A DNA stretch of 64,000 nt, from contig WSUB01000024.1 in assembly GCA_019633425.1 (NCBI GenBank), positions 124,001-188,000 of the forward strand. The letters are read 5' to 3'. This DNA comes from Tulasnella sp. 424. Its lineage: Eukaryota > Basidiomycota > Agaricomycetes > Cantharellales > Tulasnellaceae. The position numbers and the translations under genes were made by a program. The notes under the pieces are model-generated. The model was given only the letters and a program-made list of their open reading frames with translations, was not told the origin of the DNA and ran no database searches. Within the stretch, counting starts at the first letter, position 1. Every line of letters begins with the position of its first letter. Shown here in pieces: positions 10,986 through 24,500 of the stretch.

Positions 10986-13900
10986 TCATCGGGGAACGGA
11001 TGCGGCATCGCTACCCAACGGCTTCTTCAAAAGCTTCACAACCTCGGCAGACACCACCTCGGATGTGCTCCGAACTGTAATACGGCAGAGCTAGGAAATC
11101 AAGAAACATTAGAACACCAAAATGTACGATAATGGGTATGTCGAACCTTTGCCGAAGCGTTGGGCTCTACTCTCAATAGGCACCCAACTTTGCCCCCGGT
11201 GGACATGTGAAGGACCCCTGCACCAACGCAGTTGACTTGATTCGGGTCTACGTCTGTTAAGAGCAGGAACCTGCTGCCTTCGATTACTTTTTTCTGCCTC
11301 TCCGTATCAACCACGCCGCTGATCAAGTTGATTGTGAAGACCTGCTGTGTTTCGCGGGGGGGCCCACCGATCAGCTTCCACCGCTCGAAAAACTCGGAGG
11401 GAGCCAGTTTGACCGGTTCTAGGAACTTGGTGATCACAATTGGTAAGCGTATGTTGATTGTTTGAAGAGCTCCGGCGAGGTAAGATATTCGTAGGATCGG
11501 CGGGGACGTAAACACATTCTTGCACTCGACGTTGAGGATTTGCTGAGTTTGTAATCGCGGCGTCACCGTACTTGGCGGGATCTTCGCAAAGACTACGGAC
11601 AAAGCCTCTGGATCTGGAACGTCGATTGTTGCAGTGAATGATTCGAGTGCGGCGCTCAGCTTGTTGCCAAAGTACAACGCAACACGGCCAAGGTGCCCAT
11701 GAAACTCCGACTTGTATCCGATTTGAATCTGAACGTCTTCGTACAGTAGTGCCTCCGAAGTGTACGTCAGACGTTCGTACCATCGCTCAATGTTCGGGCT
11801 TGTTGTGAGCTGGACAGATGCGGAGGGTGCAATTGTATTGGCAAGTGCCGGTGTTTCGCCGTTGGCCGAGGTGCCTGTGGCTTGAGCTCCACTTGGTGCT
11901 GACAGGTCAAGCCCTTGGAGATCACTAAGAATATCTCCTGTTTTGGATCCAGGCCCCTCGAGGGTGGACCGTCTTCCAGATTTCTTCTTCGACTCGAGGT
12001 CCTCATTTGCATCTTTCCCTCCAATCACCCAAGTGCGCTTGTCTTCTGTATCGCCTTGTTTCTTGTTCAGTCGAGCAAGAAGGGTCGATTCGCGGGCTGG
12101 GAAGGGTGGCATCTCTTCGCAGATGTTTTGGAGGAGCTCGTCTTCTTCGGGCCTCGAGGCGATGGCATAGTACTCGCATGCCCTCTGCTGAAGCTCGGAA
12201 TCAAGAACGTGGCAATACCGCTCGAACACTTGGAGCAAATGGGGTTTGATCTCTGGGAAGACGTTGACCCATTTGAGGTACGTTGATAGCAAAAGGGCTC
12301 GAGTTGCCGCCGAGCAGAAATTAGCCTTGGTTTGCAGAAGCTGGAACTGCTCGAACGGGCTGTAGCCTTGTTCATTAGCGATGATATGGCCGTATTCCCC
12401 GAGGATGTACCCTGAGGGAAGCAGCTGGTTATAATCAAAACGACAGACAATTGGAGGGACATTCGCGTACCGCCAATCTTGATGAGACTTTCATGACACG
12501 TCGGGTTCTTCAAATGCTCGAAGCAGACCTTGGCAGCGTACTCCTGAAGGTCTTCCGTGTTGGTGACAATTTGAATAACCCGGTACCAGACTTCATCTCC
12601 AACGTGATCGCCTGCCGTGCTGATCAACTGCAAGATGGTATCGACATACCATTTGTAGCTGGTCGCAAACTTCTCCGTCGAAATGGCGATTTTCAGAACC
12701 ATCTCTTCCCGTAGACCATAATCTGCAACCTTGAGATAGCGCAATAGCTCGCCAACTATCAGCTCTGCGTTGTCTACGTCGCACATGCTGTACAACAGGT
12801 CGAGCGCGCGTCGTCGCACGCTGATATCCTTGTCGCGCAAGGACAGGAGGATGGTTTTCTGATGCCGTTTTATCTGCTCTAAGGACTCGGCACGTGCAGC
12901 GAGATGAGCCAGCGTGTCCAGACCTAGGTATCGGACGTTGGTTTCTTTCGAAAGGATGAACTGGGCGAGGAGTACGGTCGCAGATCCGACGAGTGGAGAT
13001 TTGGGGTCCAGGTGGATTGCCAAGCCGATAGCTTCGAAGAGAATTGCGTTTTGGGCATTGTTATGTTGAACATTCCGTATGGGCTCCGAAGATGCTTGGA
13101 AGATCGCCTGCAGCACACGCTGAAGTGCGGCGCTTACTGTGGGATCCTCTAAAGTGGCTATCAGCATTTTGTAGGAAAGAGGGTGGATACATTCATACCG
13201 GACGGGGGATAGTATTGGAGAAGTCGAAGAAGTTTGACTTGTAACCATGGTGTGGGGACTTTATAATATATATATTCTGCAGGGTATTCGTGATCTATCA
13301 CCAGCTATGGAAATGTAAGCCTTAGCCAAAAAAGGGAAAAAAAAAGGCCCTGGTTGAGACAACTCATACCCTGTGTAGCCTGTCTACGGCTTTCTGGCAG
13401 CAGATTGCATACGCATCCAAGTGGTCTTGGGCCAGTGCTAAAACCAAGCTGGTGGCGCAAATAACTACGCCCTATGAAGAGAAGCTCTCTTAAGGAAATC
13501 GATAGTAGTTCGTTCACATTGACAACGAACCAGATCTGGGTCATCCATGATTGATACTATGCGCAATGCCCATTCAGCTGCCGGGATGACGGTGGGGTGC
13601 TTCCGGTATAGGCGAAGGAGGGTTAACGCGGCCTTCTTCTTGACAAAGCTCTGTGACGTCCTGGCCAGTATCTATCAGCACGTCGGCTCGTTTCCCGAAT
13701 AACCGGAACGTACGGAGAGATGAGCAGGCGGTGCACATCAGGAGCTAATGATTCTGCCATCTCTTCACCACCAACGTTCGCAATGGCATGTAGAGCAAGG
13801 CAGTTGTGGATCTCGCTGTGGGCTTCCAGGTCCTTTCTGATCGAGTTGACCACAAGGCGCAGAAAATCTGAATTTTCGTGCATTAGTAAGGTCACAGCCA

Positions 13901-14404
13901 AGTATCCCTAGCAAAAATGGCAGCTGTTTAGACTTTCTTCTCCCCTTAACCATGCAACAAACGTACGATTTGTTTCTCGCTGTATTTATTGCTTGAAATG
14001 AGATTGACAGCCTCCATATGTCCAATGTCGACCTTGTAGCCGAGGATATAAGTGAATATAATCTAAAAGGGGGAGCTTAGGGTTCGGAGTCCAGGACGCA
14101 AAAAGGGGAGGCTGCGCCTACTTTGGCGACGTATTTCTTGCGTTGGGTAGATGTCAGACCAGCATCTGCAAGGTTGAGGGTCAACGCGTATGTAGAGGCC
14201 ATAGTTTTAAGCAATTCTTCGACCCACCTTTGAACTTCTTGCGTATATTAGCCATTTCTTTGTTGATTCGTTTCTCTTCTAGTTCCCTCACTCTTGACGC
14301 TCGAATGTCCGCAATGAACTGGAAAACGGAGCGTCAATGCCATTCAGCGACGCCTATAGAAGGGAGATCGCTACCTGCGTCAAGCCTCTCATATTGCTGG
14401 CCAT
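10986..14404 (-). CDS. APL3: AP-2 adaptor complex subunit alpha
   Basis: The start at 14402-14404 gives [10 protein letters not shown] spliced to [20 protein letters not shown], the conserved N terminus of alpha-adaptin. The trunk is intact across many introns: [20 protein letters not shown], the block [19 protein letters not shown], then [21 protein letters not shown] and [16 protein letters not shown] hinge follows from about 12060 to 11830. The ear domain comes next, with the platform motif [21 protein letters not shown]. The stop was placed at 10986-10988 by splicing a last intron (donor after ...NASAK, acceptor cctag) into [21 protein letters not shown], which matches the usual alpha-adaptin end; reading through would stop at 11099 without it. 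In AP-2 this subunit binds PtdIns(4,5)P2 and clathrin accessory proteins during endocytosis. The gene converges with RasGAP (150 bp apart). Confidence 0.93.
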
Positions 14405-14816
14405 GGTAACTGATTATCGTTGGGTGAAAACGTGATGGCGAATAGGTTTGTTCGTTAGCTTTCAAGTGGATGCTTTTGGCGTGTGGGTCAGCCTAGGTGA
14501 AGTGTGCCGGTTGGATTCGTTTTTCTAGTCCGAGAAGCCCACAGGATATCGTCAAAGTTGTCGTAATGGCGTGAGTCTGCCAGGTATTGGAGGGGCTTGC
14601 AGGTAGAGAAAGGCAAGTAGGGCGTCTTGGCCGTCGCAGGCAGCATTCCAATCCCTTGTCCCACGGTTCAAGTCGGCCCCCTATATCGACAGCACACAGA
14701 GACCTAGGGGAAATAATAGGTTGATAGGAAAACAGTACAACAATATATCTAACAGTGGGGTGGTACATCCCAAGGCCCGAAAGCAGGTAAAACAGTGATG
14801 GTTGAAAGCAGCAAGT
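14405..14816. other. Intergenic region, AP-2 alpha 5' side / SWI1 3' side
   Basis: This 412-bp stretch combines the AP-2 alpha promoter and the 3' UTR of the ARID gene. I see no gene and no clear motif in it. Confidence 0.5.
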
Positions 14817-17800
14817 TCAAGCTTGAATCCCTACCGGTATGCGCGACGGATCGTATGCGTTCCCCATCCTCACCAGACTGTCCATCTCCGCGAAGAACTC
14901 GTCGTCTACACCCGCACACTGCATCATGCGCATCACAACCTGCTCCCAATTTCCTGCAAGGATTCCGATGCCCTCTTCCCGAGCCTTTGTGCCCATTGCG
15001 TCCGGTTCACCGTATCCGATACCAAACGTGGGGAACCCAAGCGGACCACCCATCGATGCTGAGCCATCATCCCCGAAGCAATCGCCCTCTTGGTCCAGGA
15101 GTTTCAGCGTCTCGACTGCTCTCCTGGAAATGACCATGAAAGGGTGGCTGGCATTCGGAGCTGGTGCTACCGCGAAGGATTTTCCTTCAGGCGTTGTGCA
15201 CTTCATGTAGAAGTACGACAATCGCGTGATGACGGACGTGACACCAGGGTGCTTCATCTTTCTCTTGAGAGAAGGAGAGGCCAGGAAAACGAGACCGTAA
15301 ATGGACAGCATGATGCGCTCGGCATACCCGACCCATGCTTCAAGTGAATGCTGATTCAGTGTCATCACCGTGTAGTCCTCCCTTCCGATAGGTAGCATCC
15401 GCACCAACGCTGAATACAGGTTGAAGATCTCCTGGGAATGCACATGTTGCGAGAAGACGAAGCGGTGTTCGTCTCTATGCGAGACTCTGGAGAACATGTC
15501 GAGGGCTAGGTCTGGTGCGGAAGGCGGAAGAGGGGGCTGTTGGGAGTTCGGAGATTGGACGGCGGCCTGGTAGGGAGGCACAGCGATGGATGGTGAGACG
15601 ATGTATCGAGATGCCAGGCGGAAAATTCGTGGTGGGGTCTGCGGCAATAGATCCTCGAAGTTGAGCCACTGCGACACATTGGCGAGGTAGTGCAATGCGT
15701 GATCCTGGACTTTGATGAGATCGGTTAGAGTGAATACCGGTGTCACGGGCTCGGGGTACGAGGCGGAGGAATACGTGGACTCGTCTTCCAAACAGCACAG
15801 CCGGACGATTATGTTTGTGATGGCTGGGTACTTCATGAGAATCTCCGCGTTGGCAGGGAATGCTGACAGGTTGCGGAACAGCTGTATAACGATGAGAACG
15901 ACATCGGCCGGCCGTTCCTTTGGTCCCCGCTCTGGATCAGCGCAACGGCGCCCATCTCGCCGCTTCTGTCCAGCTGGAGAGGCGAACCCAAACCCTGGAC
16001 CAAAAAGCTCCGACCCATCCTCTTGAGCGAGTTTCACAAGCTCCTGATGCGTCCATTGTTTCCCGGATGGTGGCTGCAGAGGTGTGATGATAGGTTGTGG
16101 CGGCTCGTCTGCATCTCCCGATCCAAAGGCCGTTTCCTTTAGGAAATCGAGTACAACAGGGATTAGCTCGTCTGCACATGGTGTCAGGACGAACCCTTCC
16201 TCTTGTCTCCGTCCGGCCGTGGACAACGCCAGAAGGGCGGTCAAGGCATATGTCACTTCTACAGCCACGCGAGACCGGATAGACATAATGAGCCCCTCGA
16301 TATCGACCTCTCCCCACTCCTCTATCGGACGAACAACACGTCGAGATTGAGTGGCCGCGCGTTCGCGCTCGATAGCTGTGATGTTTCGACCGCCGTATGT
16401 GTTTAGTTGGCGGAAGAGAGGACGATATTGGATTTTCATCCGAGGACCAGAAGGCTGCTGAGGCGTTTGAAGTTGGCCATTCACTGGGCCAGGGCGGGTT
16501 GGTGAATTTGAAGTGGTCGCCATCGACGTAGGGTCGTTCGTTCCGTTCTAAATTGAAAAAAGAGGCCACGCAGGAATCAGGATAAAGGGAACAGAGGCCC
16601 AAGTCTTGAAGGGATTCACTTACTATGATTCCGTCAGCTACAGGTGGCTGCTCGTCGAGACGAGGTCTCTTACCATCCATATCCCCAGTGTCAGTCCGTT
16701 TACGTTTCCGCGCTTCAGAATCGGAATCTCCCATCTGAGAGTTGACTTCGGGCGTCGTGGCGGTCTCTAAACCATTGGCAATAAGACCGGCCTGGTTTGG
16801 GTCTAAACTGGTAGAGCCCATGGAGGTAACGTCTGGAGTCGGAGGAGGGGGCATCCCCATTGCGGGATTTTGCTGTTGAGGGACAACTTGCGCTCCAGCC
16901 CCATTGGGTGCTGGGAAAGGCTGCTGTTGCTGACCGAGAATATTGGACGACTGTTGCTGGGCCATAAGTTGCTGAGCCACCTGCTGTTGTTGCAACTGGT
17001 TCCTGGCTTGCTGTTGAGCCATCAGGTTCTGCTGTTGAGCGAATTGAGGCTGCTGTTGCATGGCTGCTTGATTGGGTTGCTGGAGTCCCAATTGAGGATT
17101 CGCTCCGCTGCCAAAGCCATGGATATTGGAGTTTACCATCGCTAGTTGAGTGGGATTGAGGCCTTGGCCACCGTTCGCGGCCATCGCCTGCTGCAGGGCC
17201 ACATGTTGCTGCTGTCGCACCGTCAGCATGACCTTTTGCTGAACAACCTTGGTCCATTGGGGCTCGAAGGGGAACAGCAAGATGAAATAATGGCGTTGAA
17301 GAATCTGGACCAGGTCGACAGGTGGTTGACCAGGGTTTGCATTTTGTCGTCTTGGAAGTCCGATGTGGTTCAGAAAACTTTCCCAAGCCGCATCGTCAAA
17401 CTGGATCTGAGTTGCGATACATTGCGTGTCAGAAAAAAGGGGCGGGAAGAACGCAACACGCTGCCATTGCACAGACCTTTTGGAATCCGCCTCTCTGGAT
17501 AACCCAAATCATAAGCATATGAAGGTCCAGCTCCTTTCCGGAAAACTGAATCGTTCCAGGGGAGGCACCCGGCAAGATACCACGCATGGGTGATGTTGCA
17601 TGGTCGTAGGTAGGGGACGGCACACCAGTTATGGCTTGTGGCAACGGCGTTCCTTTCGAGGCCATCACCTCAGCGAGCTGAGGCAGGAAGTTGGGAGGAC
17701 GATTGTTGAGCATTGCGTTGATAATCATGGTCTGAGCATGATGGAGTTGCCTTTGCTGCATATTTTGCATCTGCGGGTCCATGGTTGAAGGCGGATTGAT

Positions 17801-18324
17801 AGCCGACTGTGCTGTGGTTGTCGTGTTGCCTCCTGGCTGCAATCCAGCAACTGCTGGGTTTAAAGGCGATGGAAACTGAGAGGAGGTTGTTCCGGACGCC
17901 GAATGGCTGAGAGCGCGTGAACGTCCAGCCGCCTGCAATGCTGCCATCTGTTTTGCCGCACTCGCCGGATCGAGAGTATACGACAACCCTCCGGACGAGC
18001 CTCCGAAATTATCGAGGGGATTTGCAACCTGGCCATCTAAAAGCGGATTGGAGGCACCGCTAGGGTCCGATACATTAAGCTGCGATCCTGCCGTCATTTG
18101 TTGCTGCTGATGCTGCTGCTGCTGTTGTAGGAAACGTTGTTGCTGCCTGGGGAATTACGACCCACGGAGAAATAGGAAGTGTGAGCAGAAGGATCGTGTG
18201 GAAGATCACTCTCGGCGAATACTAACAGCGCGTGCATCTGCCCGGAGCTTGCATACCCTCCCTGTTGGAATACGTTCACCAAGTCGCGGTTCAAGTTGTT
18301 GACACCGCTCACGCCGTTGTTCAT
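14817..18324 (-). CDS. SWI1: SWI/SNF chromatin-remodelling subunit SWI1 (ARID protein)
   Basis: The ATG at 18322-18324 opens MNNGVSGVNNLNRDLVNVFQQ. An intron with donor gttagt joins this to a Gln/His-rich stretch and MTAGSQLNVSDP. The ARID (BRIGHT) DNA-binding domain spans an intron near 17420-17475: GKELDLHMLMIWVIQRGGFQKV, then FDDAAWESFLNHIGLPRRQ and LQRHYFILLFPFEP. A long Gln-rich region follows, then a basic patch (ARKRKR) that could act as a nuclear localisation signal. The last intron joins ...DGII to NGTNDPTSMATTSNSP. The C-terminal 550 residues carry the helical repeat region typical of SWI1/ARID1 (MKIQYRPLFRQLNTYGGRN, EVTYALTALLALST). The domain order equals yeast Swi1 and animal ARID1, so the protein should recruit the remodeller to DNA and activators. 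It lies 213 bp downstream of the oxygenase gene on the same strand. Confidence 0.88.
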
Positions 18325-18536
18325 TGTGGTCGACGCCTTGGCCAGTTCACAGCAAAATCCAACTTCACACGTTGAACAGCACCGCCACAAACAGGAGCTG
18401 AGAGACATTCGATATTTTGCAAGACACAAGAAGTTACTAATTATAAAAGACGGCTCTAATCTACGTGAAGTGGCCTCGGAGTGCCGTGACGCCCGCGGTA
18501 CTATCTCTAGCAAAGGAGGATATCGGTTAGGTCCGG

Positions 18537-21500
18537 CTACCGACAGGGTTGAACGTGGTCGACGTACTCGTTTCCGCTGAAGTAACGCAAGACATTGCCC
18601 TCCCAAAGGAATGGTTTGCCGACTGTCGTTGAGCCAAATAAGTTGCTCTGGCGGCCTAGAAATCCCCAGATTGAGCGACACGTTGTGAGGTTCCGATCGG
18701 AAAGGCACTCTCTCACCTGTAGACGTAAACAGCTGCATAGACGTCACCATCTTATCGCTTTCCCGGCCCTCCACCCTGACAATTTTCTCTCCGCGTTGTA
18801 GATAAAGGTTATCTTCGCGATATGAGGTAGGTTGCGAAGCTCCATGTTGAGGAGCCCATTTGCTGGAATAAGAGACCTAGACATCCAGCGGTGAGACCAC
18901 AAAACGAGACGAGTGACACAACGACTTACCCGAATCGCACGAAGTCCCTCCGCGTCGTGGTGAACCTTCACGACAGTAATCGTCGCTTGGCTAGGATCAG
19001 GCGGGAAACTGTAGTCATCCCAGGGTGTACCTCGCCTGAGATTGCCAGCGGGGGCGGTATGCGAAAATCCAGATGGCTCATTCTGAGGATGGAATGGAGT
19101 TTCGTCGACGGGTTCTTCGGGTTGATTGCTATGCTCTGGTTCGGGAGGGGGTGTTTTGATTTTCCCTAGGTCTTGATTCTGTAATCTCCTGGTTAGACAA
19201 GGAGGTCAAATGTGTTCGGACGGTTCGAACCTGAGCTGGGGCACTTCCAGAGGACTTTTGAGAATCCCCGTTCTCCTTCTAAGATGAATCAAGCATGAGC
19301 AACACTTCAACTGCGACGCCGTCAGGGGAAGAACGAACCGGGTCTGCTGAGGTGGCCCCCTGATCTTTCTCAGTCTGAACAGGCTGTTTACCCTATTCGC
19401 GCATGCATGATGAACAGGGAATAAACGTAGGGTTGGACCCGTACTCACGTTGTCGGAAGGCTGAGTGGAGGATTGCGATGCGGCCGCATTCCCAGTCCCG
19501 GGATCTTTCGGTTCGTCCTAAGATTGCATCATCAGTTTCTATTCGGACGAGTACAACAAGTTCACGACGCACGTGGCCGGACGGCCGAACACCAGGATCG
19601 CTTGGTTTCGGCTCGTTGGGTGTAACCGAAGTATCTTCCGGATTCGTCACCTTAGAGGGATCTTTGCGAGGTGGCAGGTCGGGTTTCCATGTCTTGAAGA
19701 CTTCTTGTTCGTCTCCCGGCGTCAATTGGGTCGTCGTAGGGAGCTTGCGGGGTGGTAGGTCGGGTTTCCATATTTTGAAGTCTTCTTGGCCGTCTTCGCT
19801 TGATTCACCACTTCCTTTCCCGCCGTCAGACTGATCAATGGATGTTTCACCATAAGGGTTTTGATAGTCGTAGTCGGGATCCTTCGCTCCTCCACCAACA
19901 CCTCCAATGAATTCCGGTTGATAGTCTGGTGATGGGGATTGCTGAGCTTGCTCAACAACGCCAGTCCCTGCCGGTGGTGATGTTGAACCAGTTGCGTCGC
20001 CACCTGGGATAGAGGAGCCACTCTGGACAGGCGTTTCCTTCGAGTTGGGACCATCTAAGGCATTGTTCGACGTAGGGCTCCAATCGACAGGCGAAGGAGT
20101 GCAACTTGGGCGAGCAGTGCTGATCGAAGTAGGGCTCAGGGCGTTGCTGGTATACTGCAAGTGTTAGGTTATATGTGAGCTCTCAGATAAGCACAGCGCA
20201 AAGCGAAACGCACGTCAAGAAGGAGCTTTGAGGGTGAATTGGTGATTTGTTGAGAGCCATCGAGATATTGGCGGAACTTCGTCCCACCAGGTAGTTCGTC
20301 CTTGAGGGCACTGCAAAATAGCGCATTTGAGTCAGATGAACGGCAGGACAGATATTTGAACGTACGAAAGATGGCCCAAACCACCAGGGGACCGACTTAG
20401 ACCGCCGAGGGAGAAGATATTTTTGATCACAGGTAACGCTGCCTCTGCAATCCAGTCGGGACCAAGTAACCTATTCGATGTGGAATAAGAACCACGACAT
20501 TCATCGCTTAGGTGGATACACTACCTCGCTAAACCGTCGCTAACCAAATCCTTTCCTCTGCTCGGCGTGATTATATGGTCAGGCTTCTTGAAACAAGGCT
20601 AAGGTCCATAGAGAAGAGGATCAGAGAGGTTGAAAGGGAAAGGGAGCTATGGATGAACTTACGTCGTACGCTGCATCAACCAAACTGACGAAGACATGAT
20701 CTCCTTTGTGGATCAGCTTGCCGTTGATTAAGGTGTTGGACGAAGCTTCCCGAATAACTCCGGGGACAGAAGGCGCCAGGCGAATGGCTTCAAGGACGAC
20801 CTCCTTGAGCGTCGCGAGGCTGGTGTCGACGCTGGATAATGCCAAAGACATAACCCTTGGACGGAAGGCGTCGCTGAGCAGGACATCCACAACATTTGTT
20901 AAGACTGACAAGAAAATGTGAGTTCGTCATAACCATCGAACATTATCCTTCTCGTACCTTTAGGAAGCTCGACAGCAAGGAGAGCGGCCAGTACAACAGC
21001 ATCGAATGCGAGATCATCACGATCCTTTTTCCTCTTTAACAATCGACTCAGGAAATCGTGGGATGCGTGAGGCAAGCCTGTGACGACGTGGACGGCTTTG
21101 TCAAAGAGATTGGCGAAAGGAATCTGAGAGCGTGATGGAGCAAACGTTAGAGAAGTCAGGTGAAGCAGGATGAACGACCCCTACCGGACCGCCCTCAATG
21201 GCTCTAAAGTGACGACGAACGTGCTGTCCCAGTTCAGCTGCGACCTTTCGAGCTTCGTCCAGAGTCGAAACTGCAGACGCGCTGGGATTTAGTGCAAAGA
21301 TATAGTCGTAGATACTCTTGAGCTTGTGGTGGAGTTGACCGTCGTAATAGGTCCCATGGGGACGAGTTTTAGTCTTGAGAGGAATTCCGAGCTGAATGGC
21401 GTAAAACGTGAGGAAAGACAGACTTGATTAATGGGCTCTGATTAACTCACCACGAAGTGAGACGCGAAGTGGACACCAAGTGGTTGGATAACGTCTTTGA

Positions 21501-24500
21501 CGATATCCACAAAGTTCTTGCCAAGCCCAGCTACGGCGTACGACTTGGATTGGATGAGTTGAGCCGACAGCTTGGCGATGAACTTTGTGTGAAGGGAATT
21601 TGTGCTTCCTGCAAATGCCTGATAGAGCAGGTTCCGGTAATCTCGGTGTAAGTCCGGACGATTGAAGGTCGTCAAATAGCTGTTCACGATGACCTGATCA
21701 GGCTATCGAAGTAACGGGATATCCGAGAAGACTTACGTCAAACCGGGGAAAATGTCTCTAGCTAGCGAAGGAATGAGTGAGTGCAAACTCGGGCTGGCCA
21801 GTGCCGCGCGAACGTCGTAAGCGGATTTGATGGGCCGCAAGGGCGGGAGCGTGAGGGGCCTATCAAAACTGTACTTGTGCGCCAAGTTGATAGCACCTAG
21901 GTACTTCTTCATCGACGCTGGACTAGAAATGGGAAGGAATGTGAGACGTAAGTCAATATAAAGAAACAAGAAACCCAACAACGCACGTCATCAAGGGGAA
22001 TTGAGTGTAGACAGACTTGGCTGAGGAGCGGAATGTCCGGTGTCAGCATGACGCCCAAAAGCATGGTTTGGGCGGCGAAACGTACGATCGTAATGGTTCG
22101 GCAAGGTCCTTATGAGCAGATCGGGAAGCATGCCTCCAAAGGCTGCGTTCTTGGGATTTCGCTTGGCGTCGGTGATACCCCAAGTGGTCAAGTTGAATGC
22201 GGTGTAGTCGTTCGTCAGATAGCGATCTCCACGGACGAGGGCGACAGCGTCAGCCAGAATTGCTCTGGACGTCGTATAACCTAACAGTGAGAGATTGTGT
22301 CAACCTTTAGCCGCACGAGCACGCGAGGCGCATCCGAAATAGATTACCTGGGCAAAGGCCAGCACCGGGGATGGGAGGCTTAGTGTCTTCAGCTTGTAAT
22401 CCGACATAAAGTTCGAGATTATCTGGGTGGCCATAAAGTCGTCGCGCGGCGTCGGCAATATCAGGCCTTGGGTTCCACTCGTCGAATGTCTTGTACGGCT
22501 TAAGACCGAGGAACTGGAAAGGTACATTCAGTACAGGTTGGGAACGCCAGAGATAGGGAACCTACGGATCGGAAAGCATTGAGAGTGCAAGTGCCCCACT
22601 CTCTGTTATGCTCGATACTCATGATTTCCACAATCTTTAGGGCATGAGGTGTCCGCCTTGCGCCGAAAGCTCCTGCAGGCTGTACAGTGGCGTCTTGAAG
22701 AATTTTTGCAAGGCCGTCATCCGGGAAGGAGCCGTCTTCCTCACGAGTGAGACCACCAAAAGTCCAGGAGTTCGGCGGCGTTGAGGTACGGGAAGCGAAT
22801 TCCTTGATCTTCTCAGTATAATCTTCAACGGAGATCTGCGGCACAGATGAAACAGAGTACGGTCAGAAGACTGTGAGCCTCGCCAAATGCAGACTGAAAA
22901 CATACATCATCGAACGATCTCCCAGGAAACATGCGACTAATAGCTTCTGCCGCCCATTGCTCATCTGCTGCAGAGATGCTGGCGTGGAAATGGTAGAGGG
23001 CGGTGAACTCAATACGAGACAGGGGTTAGTCAACGGCGACGAGAATGAGGACTTAAACGTACTTCAGTAGAGACAACATTGCCCTGACCCCTTTCTGATG
23101 TCTTGTGATTTTGGTCCCGGAAGGTCTGCAGTGGATCAAGTGTCCAAGAGTTGCCTTCGCGTACTAGTCCAAGAATAGCACTCTAAAAACGGCACGAGTT
23201 TGATTGTCAATCTTACACGCTCAGGTGAATTGTAGGCAAGGAGAACTCACCAAGTAATCAGACAATATTGTGTTCATGAACCAGCCGCAATTGATTAGTC
23301 GGGATGTCTGGAAAATTTCCTCGTCCTGTTTCTTCTTCGCCACCTCTTCAAGATCCTCCACCTTACGGTTCCAACGACCTCGCTCGTTAATTGCAAGAAG
23401 CTTCCCGGTAATGTAGTTGTGATTACGACTGAAGAGAACGCAGAGGGCCGGGGTCGAAGGGGGCATCTGGAGGAGCCGTGCGTCGGCGAAAGTATCGGGG
23501 TGGATCCTACCAGTGCCATCGAAGAGCCTGACAGAGTCTTGTTGGTCTTGGTTGCTGCCGTAGATGATACTGAGGTCGAGATATGACGAAGTCTTGTTGA
23601 TGGCCTCTGAACCCTGCGAATGGTCGGTGTGGAAGAGCTGCGGCGCCATGAACCCTGTCAGCAATTGGCTCAGAGATGTCATATGTAATACACACCGAAT
23701 GGATGACTAGGTTGGCGAAAGCAAAGAAGTGACTTGAAATGCCGGCTGGGTGCTCAACTTGGGTTTCTCGTTTCAGCAGGGCGTCGAAGACAAGACTGGC
23801 TGACGGAAGTTCTGTCAGGGGAAGAGGGTGACGATCTTGGACGCTCCGAGCATAATGGGAGCCAGCCTGGATTAAACGGATTTTAGCACAGAGTCGTGAA
23901 GGCAGCATTCGAAACCATGCACCTTCCCCATGTCAGGCTTGTAGATGTTGTTGCCGGAACCATCAGCCGAGCGAAAGCGATACTTGGGTCCAACGAGAGC
24001 GGACGTGGGATGGGGTAGGTCGTTGTAGAGAAGTGTGATGACTTTGTCACTAAGATCCTTGGAGAGGCGAGAATTTGGAGGAAGACGAGAAAGGAAGACG
24101 AGAACGTATTCGAGCTAGTGTGACGCAATGAAATATCAGTTTCGTGGACTTGCATAGAAGAGTACGTGACATACGAGCATCTGTCTATCATCCAAGCCAC
24201 CAGTAAAGTCAGAAAGAAGAGCGTTGACGATAGCCGCTGCATTCTGAGTGGACACCGTAACTGGAAGACCTTTCCGAATCTGCGAGATATCATAGTGTCG
24301 AAGTTAGCCATCGACCTGTGTGTGGTGCTTTGTCGTACCTGTTCCCTAAAGGTCTCAATGAGTCGGGCACTAACAGACAGACGGAGGTCGGGGTCGTCAA
24401 CAAAGTCGATTAGTTCGGTCTGCTTGGGGATAGGTCGAAGTGCATGATTGAGCTCTAAGGACGACAAGGAGTTAGTCGGGATACCAAACTAACGCCCAAT

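Noticed and set aside
11099..11150. Stop of AP-2 alpha at 11099
   Set aside because: Reading through an intron gives a non-conserved tail; splicing yields the conserved alpha-adaptin C terminus ending at 10986.
14817..18324. The ARID half and the C-terminal repeat half as two separate genes
   Set aside because: A clean intron (ATA/gtaag ... ttag/aacgga) joins them in frame and the combined order equals SWI1.
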